A stretch of 7,398 bases of DNA from Phytoactinopolyspora endophytica. GTDB taxonomy: Bacteria > Actinomycetota > Actinomycetes > Jiangellales > Jiangellaceae. The notes beneath the pieces are model-generated. The model did not search any database. It saw only the letters and a program-made list of their open reading frames with translations, and was not told the DNA's origin. The position numbers were made by a program, and so were the translations under genes. Positions 1 through 6,321 of this stretch are shown here, one piece after another; within the stretch, counting starts at the first letter, position 1; each line of letters opens with the position of its first letter. The stretch spans positions 537,558 to 544,955 of the forward strand of contig NZ_ML142850.1 in assembly GCF_004138495.1 (NCBI RefSeq), in the 5' to 3' direction.

Positions 1-476
1 TTGGCGATCTCGACGATCTGCTGATCGGCGATCGACAGACCGCGTGCCGGCCGGTCCGGATCCAGCGGCACGGCCAGCCGGTCGAAGAGCTGCTCAGCGC
101 CGCGGTTCATCGCGGAGCGGTCGATCCGGCCCAGCGTTCCCCGAGGCTGGCGGCCGATGTAGATGTTCTCGGCGACGGTGAGGTCGGGGAAGAGCGTAGG
201 TTCCTGGTAGATGACCGCGATGCCGGCATCACGGGCGTCGCTGGGCGAACTGAGGTCCACCACCTCGCCACGCAGCTCCACCGTGCCCCGATCCGGGCGA
301 TGCACGCCGGCCAAGACCTTGATCAGGGTCGATTTGCCGGCGCCGTTCTCCCCGACGAGAGCGTGCGCCTCCCCGGCGTACAGCTCGAGCTCAGCGTTGC
401 GCAGCGCGGCGACGGCACCGAAGTTCTTCGACACACCGCGCAGCGCCGCGGCCGGCCGGCCGGCGGGTCGGTCCAT
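1..476 (-). CDS. Sugar ABC transporter ATP-binding protein, N-terminal part (RbsA/MglA/XylG type)
   Basis: This is the first 158 codons of a gene that runs off the left edge of the window. It encodes the first nucleotide-binding domain of the fused two-domain ATPase that powers import of ribose, rhamnose, xylose or similar monosaccharides at the inner face of the membrane. The visible motifs are Walker A GENGAGKST at residues 43-50, the Q-loop YQEPTLFPDLTVAENI around Q91, and the family's variant ABC signature LSIADQQIVEIA at residues 147-158. The variant signature, in place of LSGGQ, separates RbsA-like sugar importers from other ABC ATPases. The start is chosen because AAGGGAG lies about 5 bases upstream of the ATG. 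Walker B and the second ATPase domain would lie outside the window, with the permease and binding protein probably nearby. A promoter and an inverted repeat lie upstream (548-587). The exact sugar cannot be told from this fragment. The family call is firm. Confidence 0.93.
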   Translation of the reverse strand, partial: MDRPAGRPAAALRGVSKNFGAVAALRNAELELYAGEAHALVGENGAGKSTLIKVLAGVHRPDRGTVELRGEVVDLSSPSDARDAGIAVIYQEPTLFPDLTVAENIYIGRQPRGTLGRIDRSAMNRGAEQLFDRLAVPLDPDRPARGLSIADQQIVEIA

Positions 477-547
477 CTCGTCTCCCTTGCACGTCGCATG
501 TTCCGGTTCGATTTGCCTAGGAGTCACATGGATCGTTTCAACCCGGT

Positions 548-567
548 GTAATGCGTGACATTACGCA
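548..567. promoter_or_regulatory. Overlapping inverted repeats, probable operator for the ABC transporter gene
   Basis: Two overlapping perfect inverted repeats are present: GTAATG-CGTGA-CATTAC (548-564) and TGCGT-GACATT-ACGCA (552-567, on the plus strand starting TGCGT after the first GTAA). They cover the -10 box of the leftward promoter, which is a typical repressor position. The binding protein is unknown. The GntR/LacI regulator at 2067-3215 is one candidate, but I could not find a clear second copy of this motif at the other promoters. Confidence 0.4.
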
Positions 568-587
568 GCGCATAACCAGATCGTCAA
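558..587 (-). promoter_or_regulatory. Candidate promoter of the ABC transporter gene
   Basis: Read leftward, the -35 box is TTGACG (582-587, 5 of 6 consensus). After an 18-base spacer comes TAATGT (558-563), a weak -10 box. It lies about 80 bases before the ABC ATPase start, so transcription would begin near 550 and leave a leader of roughly 75 bases. The -10 box sits inside the inverted repeats at 548-567, which suggests repression by operator occupancy. The assignment rests on sequence pattern only. Confidence 0.45.
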
Positions 588-619
588 GAGAAGACCGGCA
601 AGCTTGTATCGACCGCCGA

Positions 620-668
620 TGGGCGGTAGCTCAGGCGGTCAAAGCAGGGGACTCGTCATCCCTTGGCC
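620..668 (+). pseudogene. Decayed tRNA gene: 5' two-thirds (acceptor 5' strand, D arm, anticodon arm), no T arm
   Basis: The sequence follows the tRNA plan from position 1 to about 48. T627 and A628 fit positions 8 and 9. The D stem GCTC (629-632) pairs with AAGC (642-645), with one mismatch. The D loop keeps A14, G15 and the G18-G19 pair (637-638). The anticodon stem GGGGA (647-651) pairs with TCCCT (659-663) around a 7-base loop CTCGTCA with T33 in place. The variable region TTGGCC follows. From memory, the stretch from AGCAGGGGACT to ATCCCTTGG closely matches bacterial, especially actinobacterial, tRNA-Lys or tRNA-Met genes, with two changes in the loop. There is no T stem, no TTCGA loop and no matching 3' acceptor strand. 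The 3' half is replaced by the end of the M20 gene on the opposite strand, whose stop is at 678-680. The literal anticodon CGT with C37 is implausible in a working tRNA. It is probably a deletion or old integration scar. Confidence 0.5.
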
Positions 669-677
669 GCCACCTCG

Positions 678-1862
678 TCACGGCCGCGAACGCGCCCCGA
701 GCCGGGCAAGAAGAGCCGCGCAGACCGAGGCACGCTCCATCAGGCTGGGAATCTCGATGTACTCGGCGTCCGTGTGCGCGCCTCCCCCGGCCGGCCCGAG
801 GCCGTCCAACGTCGGCACATCGGCCGCCGCGGTGAAGTTGGCGTCGGACACGCCACCAGCAGCGACCGTCTCGATGTGCACGTCCAGCTCTCGTCCAGCA
901 TCCGCGTATGCATCGGCGAGTTCCGTGAACGGCCGACCGAACGCCGGACGGCCCTGGTAACGCGTCACCTGAGTCACGGTTCCCTCGACCGGTCCCGCGC
1001 CCGCCAGCGCGCCGAGCCCGCGCTCGACGGCCAGGTCCGCGCTGTCGTCGTCGAAACGCACATCCACGTGCACCGATGCAGAGGCAGGAATGATGTTCGG
1101 ACGACTTCCCCCGTCGGCGAGCACGACGTTCACCGACGCCGTGTCCATGCGGCGTCCGAGCTCCTGGACGGCCAGGATCTTGTGAGCGAGCGTCTCGAGA
1201 GCATTGGCTCCGGCGCCGGGATTCGACCCGCTGTGGGCTGCGCGCCCGGTCACCTCGAGCCGGTAGCGCGCCACCCCGCGCCGCGACGTCACGATCGCAC
1301 CCGAAGGCCTCGCGGCCTCGAAGACGAGTGCGGCGTCCTGGCCGGCGGATGCCTCCTCGATCACCGGCCTCGAGAACGGCGAGCCGGACTCCTCGTCCCC
1401 GTTGAAAACCACGGTGATGTCGAGGCCCGCTAAAGCGTCAGCGTCGAGACGACTCAACGCGGCGAGGATCACCACCAGGCCGCCCTTCATATCGGCGACC
1501 CCGGGTCCGAAGGCACGCTCGCCCGCCACCGTGAACGGGCGAACCTCAGCGGTTCCCCGGGGAAACACCGTGTCGACATGGCCCACCATGAGCACCCTGC
1601 CGGCATCTGCTCGCGTTCCGGGCCGGTGCGCGACCATGACGTCCGGACCCCCGGCGCACGTGACCTTCTTGACGCCCAAGCCCAGCCGTTCTACGGCTGG
1701 GGTGAGCAAGCGATACACCGCATCGATCCCCGCATGATCGCCCGGCGCGCTGTCGGTGTTGACCAGATCTTCGAGCAGCGCCAGCCAGCTGGCCGCGGTG
1801 GTTGGATCGGTGACGTCTGTCGGCATAGCCACGTGGATCGTTGTGCCTTCATTGGTAGTCAT
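678..1862 (-). CDS. M20 family zinc metallopeptidase, glutamate carboxypeptidase-like
   Basis: This complete 394-residue protein is a probable cytoplasmic di-zinc amidohydrolase that removes a C-terminal amino acid or N-acyl group. It has no signal peptide. Its ligand set lines up with Pseudomonas carboxypeptidase G2: H95 and D97 in GHVDTVFP, D124 in GVADMKGG, the catalytic-base/ligand pair E157-E158 in NGDEESGS, E182 in FEAARP, and H363 in GAHTDAEY. The spacings are nearly the same as in that enzyme. H210 in AHSG lies in the dimerisation domain and is the usual substrate-contact histidine. A folate- or peptide-glutamate substrate is possible, but the M20 family also includes deacetylases and dipeptidases, so the reaction is open. 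The start at 1862 follows only a weak ribosome site (GGGA). Met13 (1826) is an alternative, but it has no ribosome site. The gene has its own promoter and reads towards the ABC ATPase. Whether it shares that system's substrate is unclear. Confidence 0.92.
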   Translation of the reverse strand: MTTNEGTTIHVAMPTDVTDPTTAASWLALLEDLVNTDSAPGDHAGIDAVYRLLTPAVERLGLGVKKVTCAGGPDVMVAHRPGTRADAGRVLMVGHVDTVFPRGTAEVRPFTVAGERAFGPGVADMKGGLVVILAALSRLDADALAGLDITVVFNGDEESGSPFSRPVIEEASAGQDAALVFEAARPSGAIVTSRRGVARYRLEVTGRAAHSGSNPGAGANALETLAHKILAVQELGRRMDTASVNVVLADGGSRPNIIPASASVHVDVRFDDDSADLAVERGLGALAGAGPVEGTVTQVTRYQGRPAFGRPFTELADAYADAGRELDVHIETVAAGGVSDANFTAAADVPTLDGLGPAGGGAHTDAEYIEIPSLMERASVCAALLARLGARSRP

Positions 1863-1885
1863 CAGTGTTTCCCAAGATTGGATGC

Positions 1886-1914
1886 AGAATAGACGACGTT
1901 AGGTAACACGGCAA
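1886..1914 (-). promoter_or_regulatory. Candidate promoter of the M20 peptidase gene
   Basis: Read leftward, the -35 box is TTGCCG (1909-1914), the spacer is 17 bases, and the -10 box is TATTCT (1886-1891, 4 of 6 consensus). The start of transcription would be near 1879, giving a short leader of under 20 bases. The spacing is ideal for a housekeeping sigma factor. This is pattern evidence only. Confidence 0.45.
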
Positions 1915-1986
1915 CACCGGGGGTCGCCGATGGATCGCTTGTTATCTCCTGCTTCCTCCCCCTGTCGCGAGGATGTCACCAGCACA

Positions 1987-2020
1987 TTCGCCGTCTGGAA
2001 GCACTGCACATATAGCGTGC
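1987..2020 (+). promoter_or_regulatory. Weak promoter and possible autoregulatory site of the regulator gene
   Basis: TTCGCC (1987-1992), an 18-base spacer and TATAGC (2011-2016) form a weak promoter for the gene at 2067. TAGGCT (2023-2028) is another possible -10 box but has no good -35. A short inverted repeat, GCAC (2006-2009) and GTGC (2017-2020), brackets the TATAGC box, as an autorepression site might. The rest of the divergent region 1863-2066 shows no gene. Confidence 0.28.
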
Positions 2021-2066
2021 GATAGGCTGACACCTCACCATCGGGAAGCAGAGAGAGGGCTCTAGG

Positions 2067-3215
2067 ATGGCCACCAGGAGAACTTCGGAGCGACAGCGGC
2101 AAGCCCTCGTCGAAGATCTTCGCCGATCCTGCCAGGAGGGGCGGCTACGCCCCGGAGACATGCTTCCCACTGTGCGGGAACTTCAGGAGAAGTATCGCCT
2201 GTCGCCGCGGTCGGTGACGTCCGAGCTGAGAAAGCTCGTGGACGAGGGCCTGCTCCGCACCGTGCCGCGTGTCGGCATCTTCGTCGCCGACACGGCGACT
2301 GCCGAACCGGACAGCTACCTGATGTTGGTCGAGGCCGAAACGAGCTCGGCGACGACGTCGATCGTCGACCGGGTCCGGTTCGGGTTCGAGGAACGCGTGA
2401 CCCAGCTCGGGGCGGCAAGCGCAACGATGAACATCGATGTCGCCTTGAAGCGCGCACTGGACGGGACGCTTCCCCCGATCGCCGGGGCCTTTCTCGCCAT
2501 GCCGGACCGCGGCGAGGACTTGGTGGCCTTCGGCGACGCATCGACGGCTCGGGTCCGCTGGGCCTCGATTCCGATAGAGCCGCAGGATCCGCGGATGGTG
2601 ATCGACATGGTGACCGTCGATCACGAGGACGGCAGCCGGGCTGCCACCAGGCACCTGTGGCAACGAGGCCACCGTCGTATCGCCTTCCTCGGGCTGCACG
2701 CCGTCGCGGACGACGACCCCCGGTACCACTGGTCGGCATTGCGCATGCAGGGCTGGCAGGAGGCGATGAGCCAGCTCGAGGAACGCGTGGACAACATCTT
2801 CTTCCTGCCGGAGACTGCCCCCGGCTCATATGAGCAGCAGGTCGAGACTGCCAGACGGACTGCCCGGGCCATAGTTCTCCGCCGAGATGTGAGCGCGGTG
2901 GTGTGCGCCAGCCACAAGGCAGCGCTCGGCCTGCTTTCCGCGCTGCGGGATGCGGGTGTCCCACCGGAAGGCTGGCCCACGCTGGTGGCCTTCGAAGATA
3001 CCGCAGAGCTGGGCGGGGGAATACTGACGTCCGTACGGGTCCCATGCGAAGACATCGGACGTGAAGCGGCGCAGATCCTGTGGGAGCGGCGACACAGCCG
3101 CCTCGTGGGCAAGCCAGTGGATCGCCGGCTCCCGATGCCGGTCATCCGGCGCGTTGATTCCCACAACGGCTGGCCGGAAGCCGGCGACATCGCATCGACC
3201 GAGTCGCATCGATAG
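2067..3215 (+). CDS. GntR/LacI chimeric transcription regulator (AraR-like architecture)
   Basis: This 382-residue DNA-binding regulator likely responds to a sugar. Residues about 8-75 form a GntR-type winged helix: LRPGDMLPTVRELQEKYRLSP is the helix-turn-helix entry, followed by SVTSELRKLVDEGLL and the wing VPRVGIFV. Residues about 85-360 form a LacI/periplasmic-binding-protein type I sensor, shown by VDHEDGSRAATRHLWQRGHRRIAFLG (185-209, with the usual GHRRIAFLG strand), RMQGWQEAM (226-234), VVCASHKAALGLLSALRDAGVPP (278-300) and TSVRVPCEDIGREAAQIL (321-338). This combination is known from Bacillus AraR. The start has a clear ribosome site, GAGAGAGGG, 7 bases upstream. The gene is divergent from the M20 gene and points the same way as the 3663 operon, which it probably controls. 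Whether it represses or activates cannot be told, although AraR-type members repress and release DNA on binding sugar. The ligand is unknown. Confidence 0.9.
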   Translation: MATRRTSERQRQALVEDLRRSCQEGRLRPGDMLPTVRELQEKYRLSPRSVTSELRKLVDEGLLRTVPRVGIFVADTATAEPDSYLMLVEAETSSATTSIVDRVRFGFEERVTQLGAASATMNIDVALKRALDGTLPPIAGAFLAMPDRGEDLVAFGDASTARVRWASIPIEPQDPRMVIDMVTVDHEDGSRAATRHLWQRGHRRIAFLGLHAVADDDPRYHWSALRMQGWQEAMSQLEERVDNIFFLPETAPGSYEQQVETARRTARAIVLRRDVSAVVCASHKAALGLLSALRDAGVPPEGWPTLVAFEDTAELGGGILTSVRVPCEDIGREAAQILWERRHSRLVGKPVDRRLPMPVIRRVDSHNGWPEAGDIASTESHR

Positions 3216-3220
3216 GCACT

Positions 3221-3248
3221 GGAAGTACTGCTTCCCTTTGTTTCCATT
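3221..3248 (+). terminator. Weak intrinsic terminator after the regulator gene
   Basis: A 5-bp perfect stem GGAAG/CTTCC (3221-3225, 3231-3235) with a 5-base loop begins five bases after the regulator stop. It is followed by the pyrimidine-rich run CTTTGTTTCC. The stem is short, so termination may be partial. The position just past the stop codon supports the call. Confidence 0.35.
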
Positions 3249-3560
3249 CTGTGACGCACACCCGAACACCGCGCGAGCGCAGACCACTCAGCCCCCTTCG
3301 CAGAGGCCTCCGAACCCACGCCCTCAAGCATGACAGAAGCGTCGAATCGGGCCGCCACGGACTGGCGTCGCACCCACTGAGGTCACCTTTATCCCTGGTA
3401 GCAGGCCTGACGTGCAGGCATCACCGCCGGCCTGGCACCCCATCCCCTCGACGGCGGAACGGACTCCGGCGCACTCGCCAGATCCGCGGCCACCGCAGGC
3501 TGGGGCCATCTTCTCCGCAACTCCCCGTCGTCGTAAACCCGCCTCTCGATCGGCGTCACG
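3249..3560. other. Non-coding stretch between the regulator and the catabolic operon
   Basis: This stretch has no convincing gene. An open frame on the plus strand, about 3333-3573, lacks a start and ribosome site, and its third codon positions are less GC-rich than in the genes here. Its residues (rich in Pro, Arg and Ser) match nothing I recognise. The notable structure is a palindrome, GCCTG-ACGTG-CAGGC (3405-3419), nested beside the 8-bp palindrome CAGGCCTG (3402-3409). A further pair of arms, CAGGCC (3402-3407) and GGCCTG (3429-3434), could make a larger hairpin. This could be an upstream operator or RNA structure, or chance in GC-rich DNA. Confidence 0.4.
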
Positions 3561-3568
3561 TTTTCGTT

Positions 3569-3609
3569 ATTGAGAAACAGTTGACATGCAATGAGATACA
3601 GAACAGACT
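3569..3609 (+). promoter_or_regulatory. Promoter of the three-gene operon with a phased direct repeat
   Basis: A perfect -35 box TTGACA (3581-3586) is followed after 17 bases by a poor -10, CAGACT (3604-3609, 3 of 6). The -35 is flanked by two 12-base direct repeats, ATTGAGAAACAG (3569-3580) and AATGAGATACAG (3590-3601). These match at 10 of 12 bases and start 21 bases apart, two helical turns, so a dimeric regulator could bind both on one face. One copy lies between -35 and -10, which suits repression, while the weak -10 would also suit activator dependence. The leader to the ATG at 3663 would be about 45 bases. The local AT-richness stands out from the surroundings. Confidence 0.5.
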
Positions 3610-3662
3610 CACTGCAACCAAACGCGCGACTGGTGGCTTGTTCCTGATCGAAGGAGACGTCC

Positions 3663-5333
3663 ATGGCAACACCGAACCGTGCGCCGACCCCGGGCTCCAC
3701 CGTCAACACGGGCATGACACGGCGTGGCTTCGTCCGCAACGCGGGACTCCTGACCGCCGGTGGTTTGTCAGCCGGTGCTCTCGGCACGTCCATGACAGCG
3801 CCCGCTCTCGCATCCACATCATTCGACTACACGACCCCTGAGGCTTTCCACGCCTTCGACGCGGCCTATCAGAGCGGCGGCCAAAGCCCCGACAACAACA
3901 ACGAGGCCGGCGCCTTGGCGTGGCAACAGTCCTACGCCCTGCGCAGCTTCGTCATGATGTACCTCGCGTACGGCGACACGTCGTACCTCGACCGGCTGAT
4001 CGACAACGTCGACATCATGCTCACGCACCGGGACAGCGAGCGCGGCGTGACCGACTACCGCGGGCTCTCGCTGCCGGCCTGGCGGACCATGAACCCCTAC
4101 ACGCTGGGAATCTGCGAGCTCACGGACGCGAGCGGGCAGCCGACGCTGGAGATACGTAGCGGTCGTACGTACCCAGACACGGTGACGGTAACGGTGAGCC
4201 ACGGGGCTGGCGATACGTTCTCGTTGGTCGTGCACAACGCAAAGTTCGATTTCACCGAAACCTATGACGACCTGACGATGGATCCGGGAAGCCCGGACTA
4301 CGCCGTGCGCCGCGTCTATGACGACTACCCAAGAGACATCCTCTGTACCGCTCATGACCAGGGCGTGAGCACCAGGCCGGCCGAAGGTGTCTTCGACATG
4401 TTCGCGCAGCCAGTGATCATGGCAGTGCACACCGGAATGATCACCTATCCGATCGCCAGTTTCGTTCGGATCGTCAAGTCCGAGCCCCAGCTCAAGCACG
4501 ATCAGCATTACCAGGACAAGGCCGATGAGTATCTAGCCGCGGTGGACGATGCTGTGGCGATCCATGACAGGGAGTGGCGCGAGACCAGCGACGGTCGCGG
4601 CTACTACTTCCGGGAGAAGGGCTTCCCCGTCGGATTCGACGGTCAGGCACAGCCGCTGAACATGACCCTGGCGCTCGGCCGCACCGTGCTCGAGCTCGCC
4701 GCGATCACCGGGGACCAGCAGCACGTGCACCGCGCCACCGCCCTGGCCGAAATGTTCAAGGCGGAACTGAGCGACCAGGACACGTCCGGTGTCACCACTT
4801 CGACCTGGTACTACTTCCCCACCTACTCGGCAGCCTGGAGCGGGTACACCAAGACCGGATCCGCGGAGACCGACATCTCCATGCACAAGCCGGAGTACGC
4901 GGTGAACGGCGGCTATAAGAACTTCGAGGACTACAGCCACGGAGCCATTGACGTCGACTTCGCAGCGCTGGCTTATCAGCACGGTTTTGTCTTCACCGAT
5001 CAGGACATGGAGAAACTGGCCGCAACGTTCACGGAGAACCTCGCGGCGCACGACCCGGACGGTGTGGCTACTCTCCGCTACGTCGTCAGCGGCCAGGGCG
5101 CCCTGCGGTCCAACCCGCTCGGCGCAACCCGTTGGATGGCGCTCACCCAGTGGGACACGGACATCTTTGAACACTGCCTCGACATCTACGCAGACCGTGA
5201 CACCCAGCCGACGCCGACCAGCGGAACCCGGCTGTTGGGTGTCGCCATGCTCAACTGGGGCGCTCGCCAGGGTGCCGCCAACGGCCATAGGGGCCGCAGA
5301 CGAGCGGCGGCACGCCGGGAACCTCGCCAGTGA
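3663..5333 (+). CDS. Tat-exported protein of unrecognised family, probable alpha/alpha-barrel glycan-active enzyme
   Basis: This 556-residue protein is exported in folded form. Residues 18-50 are a classic Tat signal: MTRRGFVRN with R20-R21, a hydrophobic run AGLLTAGGLSAGALG, then an Ala-X-Ala site with likely cleavage after A50 (APALA|S). The start at 3663 is supported by a strong AAGGAG ribosome site 6 bases upstream. The mature part has paired-helix segments of (alpha/alpha)-toroid character: WQQSYALRSFVMMYLAYGD (88-105), SYLDRLIDNVDIMLTHRD (107-124), GQAQPLNMTLALGRTVLELAAITGD (327-351) and the striking EDYSHGAIDVDFAALAYQHG (422-441). The segment at about 155-205 looks like a beta insert (TLEIRSGRTYPDTVTVTVS). 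This fold is common in polysaccharide lyases, uronyl epimerases and unsaturated-uronyl hydrolases, but I cannot place the protein in a named family. The basic tail from about residue 540 looks unstructured. It is first in the operon, before a GH20-like enzyme, which supports a role in carbohydrate breakdown. That role is inferred. Confidence 0.8.
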   Translation: MATPNRAPTPGSTVNTGMTRRGFVRNAGLLTAGGLSAGALGTSMTAPALASTSFDYTTPEAFHAFDAAYQSGGQSPDNNNEAGALAWQQSYALRSFVMMYLAYGDTSYLDRLIDNVDIMLTHRDSERGVTDYRGLSLPAWRTMNPYTLGICELTDASGQPTLEIRSGRTYPDTVTVTVSHGAGDTFSLVVHNAKFDFTETYDDLTMDPGSPDYAVRRVYDDYPRDILCTAHDQGVSTRPAEGVFDMFAQPVIMAVHTGMITYPIASFVRIVKSEPQLKHDQHYQDKADEYLAAVDDAVAIHDREWRETSDGRGYYFREKGFPVGFDGQAQPLNMTLALGRTVLELAAITGDQQHVHRATALAEMFKAELSDQDTSGVTTSTWYYFPTYSAAWSGYTKTGSAETDISMHKPEYAVNGGYKNFEDYSHGAIDVDFAALAYQHGFVFTDQDMEKLAATFTENLAAHDPDGVATLRYVVSGQGALRSNPLGATRWMALTQWDTDIFEHCLDIYADRDTQPTPTSGTRLLGVAMLNWGARQGAANGHRGRRRAAARREPRQ

Positions 5334-5352
5334 CCACTGAATGGAAGCGACC

Positions 5353-6321
5353 ATGACCATCTGGGCAAACCTCCTGCACATCAGCTACAACTTCTGGAGT
5401 GACTCGCCGGAGCCACGGCGGTTGAGTGCGTACCGCGACGAGATGCAGTTCGACGACGGGCTGTGGACCGAACTGACCCAGAAGATGGCCGACAGCCACC
5501 TGAACATGGTCCTCCTGGATCTCGGTGACGCCGTCCGTTACGAGTCACACCCGGAGATCGCTCTCAAGGACGCGTGGAGCACGGCGCGCCTGAAGGACGA
5601 GGTCGCCCGGCTACGGGAGCTGGGGCTAGAGCCCATCCCCAAGTTGAACTTCAGCACCGGCCACGACGCCTGGCTCGGGGTGTACCAGAGGCAGGTCTCG
5701 ACGCCGGTGTACTACGAGGTCTGCAAGGACCTGATCGCTGAGGTCAGTGAACTCTTCGGTGGGCCACGGCTGTTCCATCTCGGCATGGACGAGGAAACAG
5801 CAGCCAATCAGCCCAGGTCGCGGCTGGTCGTGATCCGGCAACACGAGCTGTGGTGGGAAGACCTGTGCTTCTTCGCCGACGAGGTGACCAAGGCCGGCGC
5901 CCGGCCGTGGGTGTGGTCGGATCACGCCTGGCGGCACCCGCAGGAGTTCTACTGGAAGATGCCGAGGTCGATCGTGCAGAGCAACTGGCACTACGACCTG
6001 GACTTCACCGACGACAACGAGAACGACCGTCCACGTGTGATGCCCGAGCCGGAGAACCGTGCCTGGCGGTATTTGACCTACCTCGATCTCGACGATCAGG
6101 GCTTCGACCAGATCCCCACGGCCAGTAACTACCGCCAGGCGAGGAGTTTCGGGCTGACGGTGGACTTCTGCCGGCGACGACTCGACCATGCCCGCCTGCT
6201 CGGCTTCCTGCAGACCACGTGGAAGCCGACCATCCCGCAGTTCCGGGACCATCACCTCCAGGCCATCGACCAGGTCGCCCGCGCCGTCGCGCAGAGCCCT
6301 GCAGGGCAGGCCGGTGCCTGA
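5353..6321 (+). CDS. Minimal GH20-like TIM-barrel glycoside hydrolase without signal peptide
   Basis: This protein of about 322 residues has the hallmark of family 20 hexosaminidases, HLGMDE (H142 to E147 counted from this start), where the Asp-Glu pair handles the 2-acetamido group and acid catalysis. Other barrel landmarks agree: PKLNFSTGH (ending H104) stands where GH20 has the PEIDMPGH motif, PWVWSD (185-190) and NWHYD sit at strand ends, and TTW (288-290) matches the late conserved tryptophan. The GH20 N-terminal alpha/beta domain is missing, and the protein is much shorter than usual members. It has no signal peptide, so it probably acts in the cytoplasm on imported oligosaccharide. ATG at 5353 has GGAAG 5 bases upstream. 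ATG at 5341, four codons earlier, has no ribosome site. It follows the exported protein by 19 bases and overlaps the next gene's ATG. It may be a divergent GH20 or a GH20-related family of different specificity. Confidence 0.78.
   Translation: MTIWANLLHISYNFWSDSPEPRRLSAYRDEMQFDDGLWTELTQKMADSHLNMVLLDLGDAVRYESHPEIALKDAWSTARLKDEVARLRELGLEPIPKLNFSTGHDAWLGVYQRQVSTPVYYEVCKDLIAEVSELFGGPRLFHLGMDEETAANQPRSRLVVIRQHELWWEDLCFFADEVTKAGARPWVWSDHAWRHPQEFYWKMPRSIVQSNWHYDLDFTDDNENDRPRVMPEPENRAWRYLTYLDLDDQGFDQIPTASNYRQARSFGLTVDFCRRRLDHARLLGFLQTTWKPTIPQFRDHHLQAIDQVARAVAQSPAGQAGA

Noticed and set aside
611..640. Hairpins GACCGCC/GGCGGTC and ACCGCC-GATG-GGCGGT as a terminator for the M20 gene
   Set aside because: The stems are perfect but no T tract follows in either direction, and the bases overlap the acceptor and D-arm part of the tRNA relic, which explains part of the pairing.
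620..692. A functional tRNA gene with anticodon CGT (Thr)
   Set aside because: The supposed T stem (669-673 with 681-685) has three mismatches, the loop lacks TTCGA, the acceptor strands do not pair, and position 37 is C.
663..1433. A 256-codon plus-strand frame opposite the M20 gene
   Set aside because: Arg/His-rich composition with no motif, antisense to a well-defined M20 peptidase.
2062..3045. A 327-codon open frame on the minus strand, opposite the regulator
   Set aside because: It is Arg/Pro/Ser-rich without domain motifs, and lies fully antisense to a clearly conserved GntR/LacI gene. High-GC DNA gives such shadow frames.
3251..3841. A 196-codon plus-strand frame overlapping the operon promoter and the Tat signal region
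   Set aside because: It has no ribosome site, has basic low-complexity composition, and runs out of frame into the well-supported gene at 3663.
4533..5381. A 282-codon minus-strand frame opposite the Tat-exported protein
   Set aside because: Antisense shadow: the plus strand has a strong ribosome site, a Tat signal and operon spacing, while this frame shows only low-complexity Val/Gly/Arg-rich sequence.
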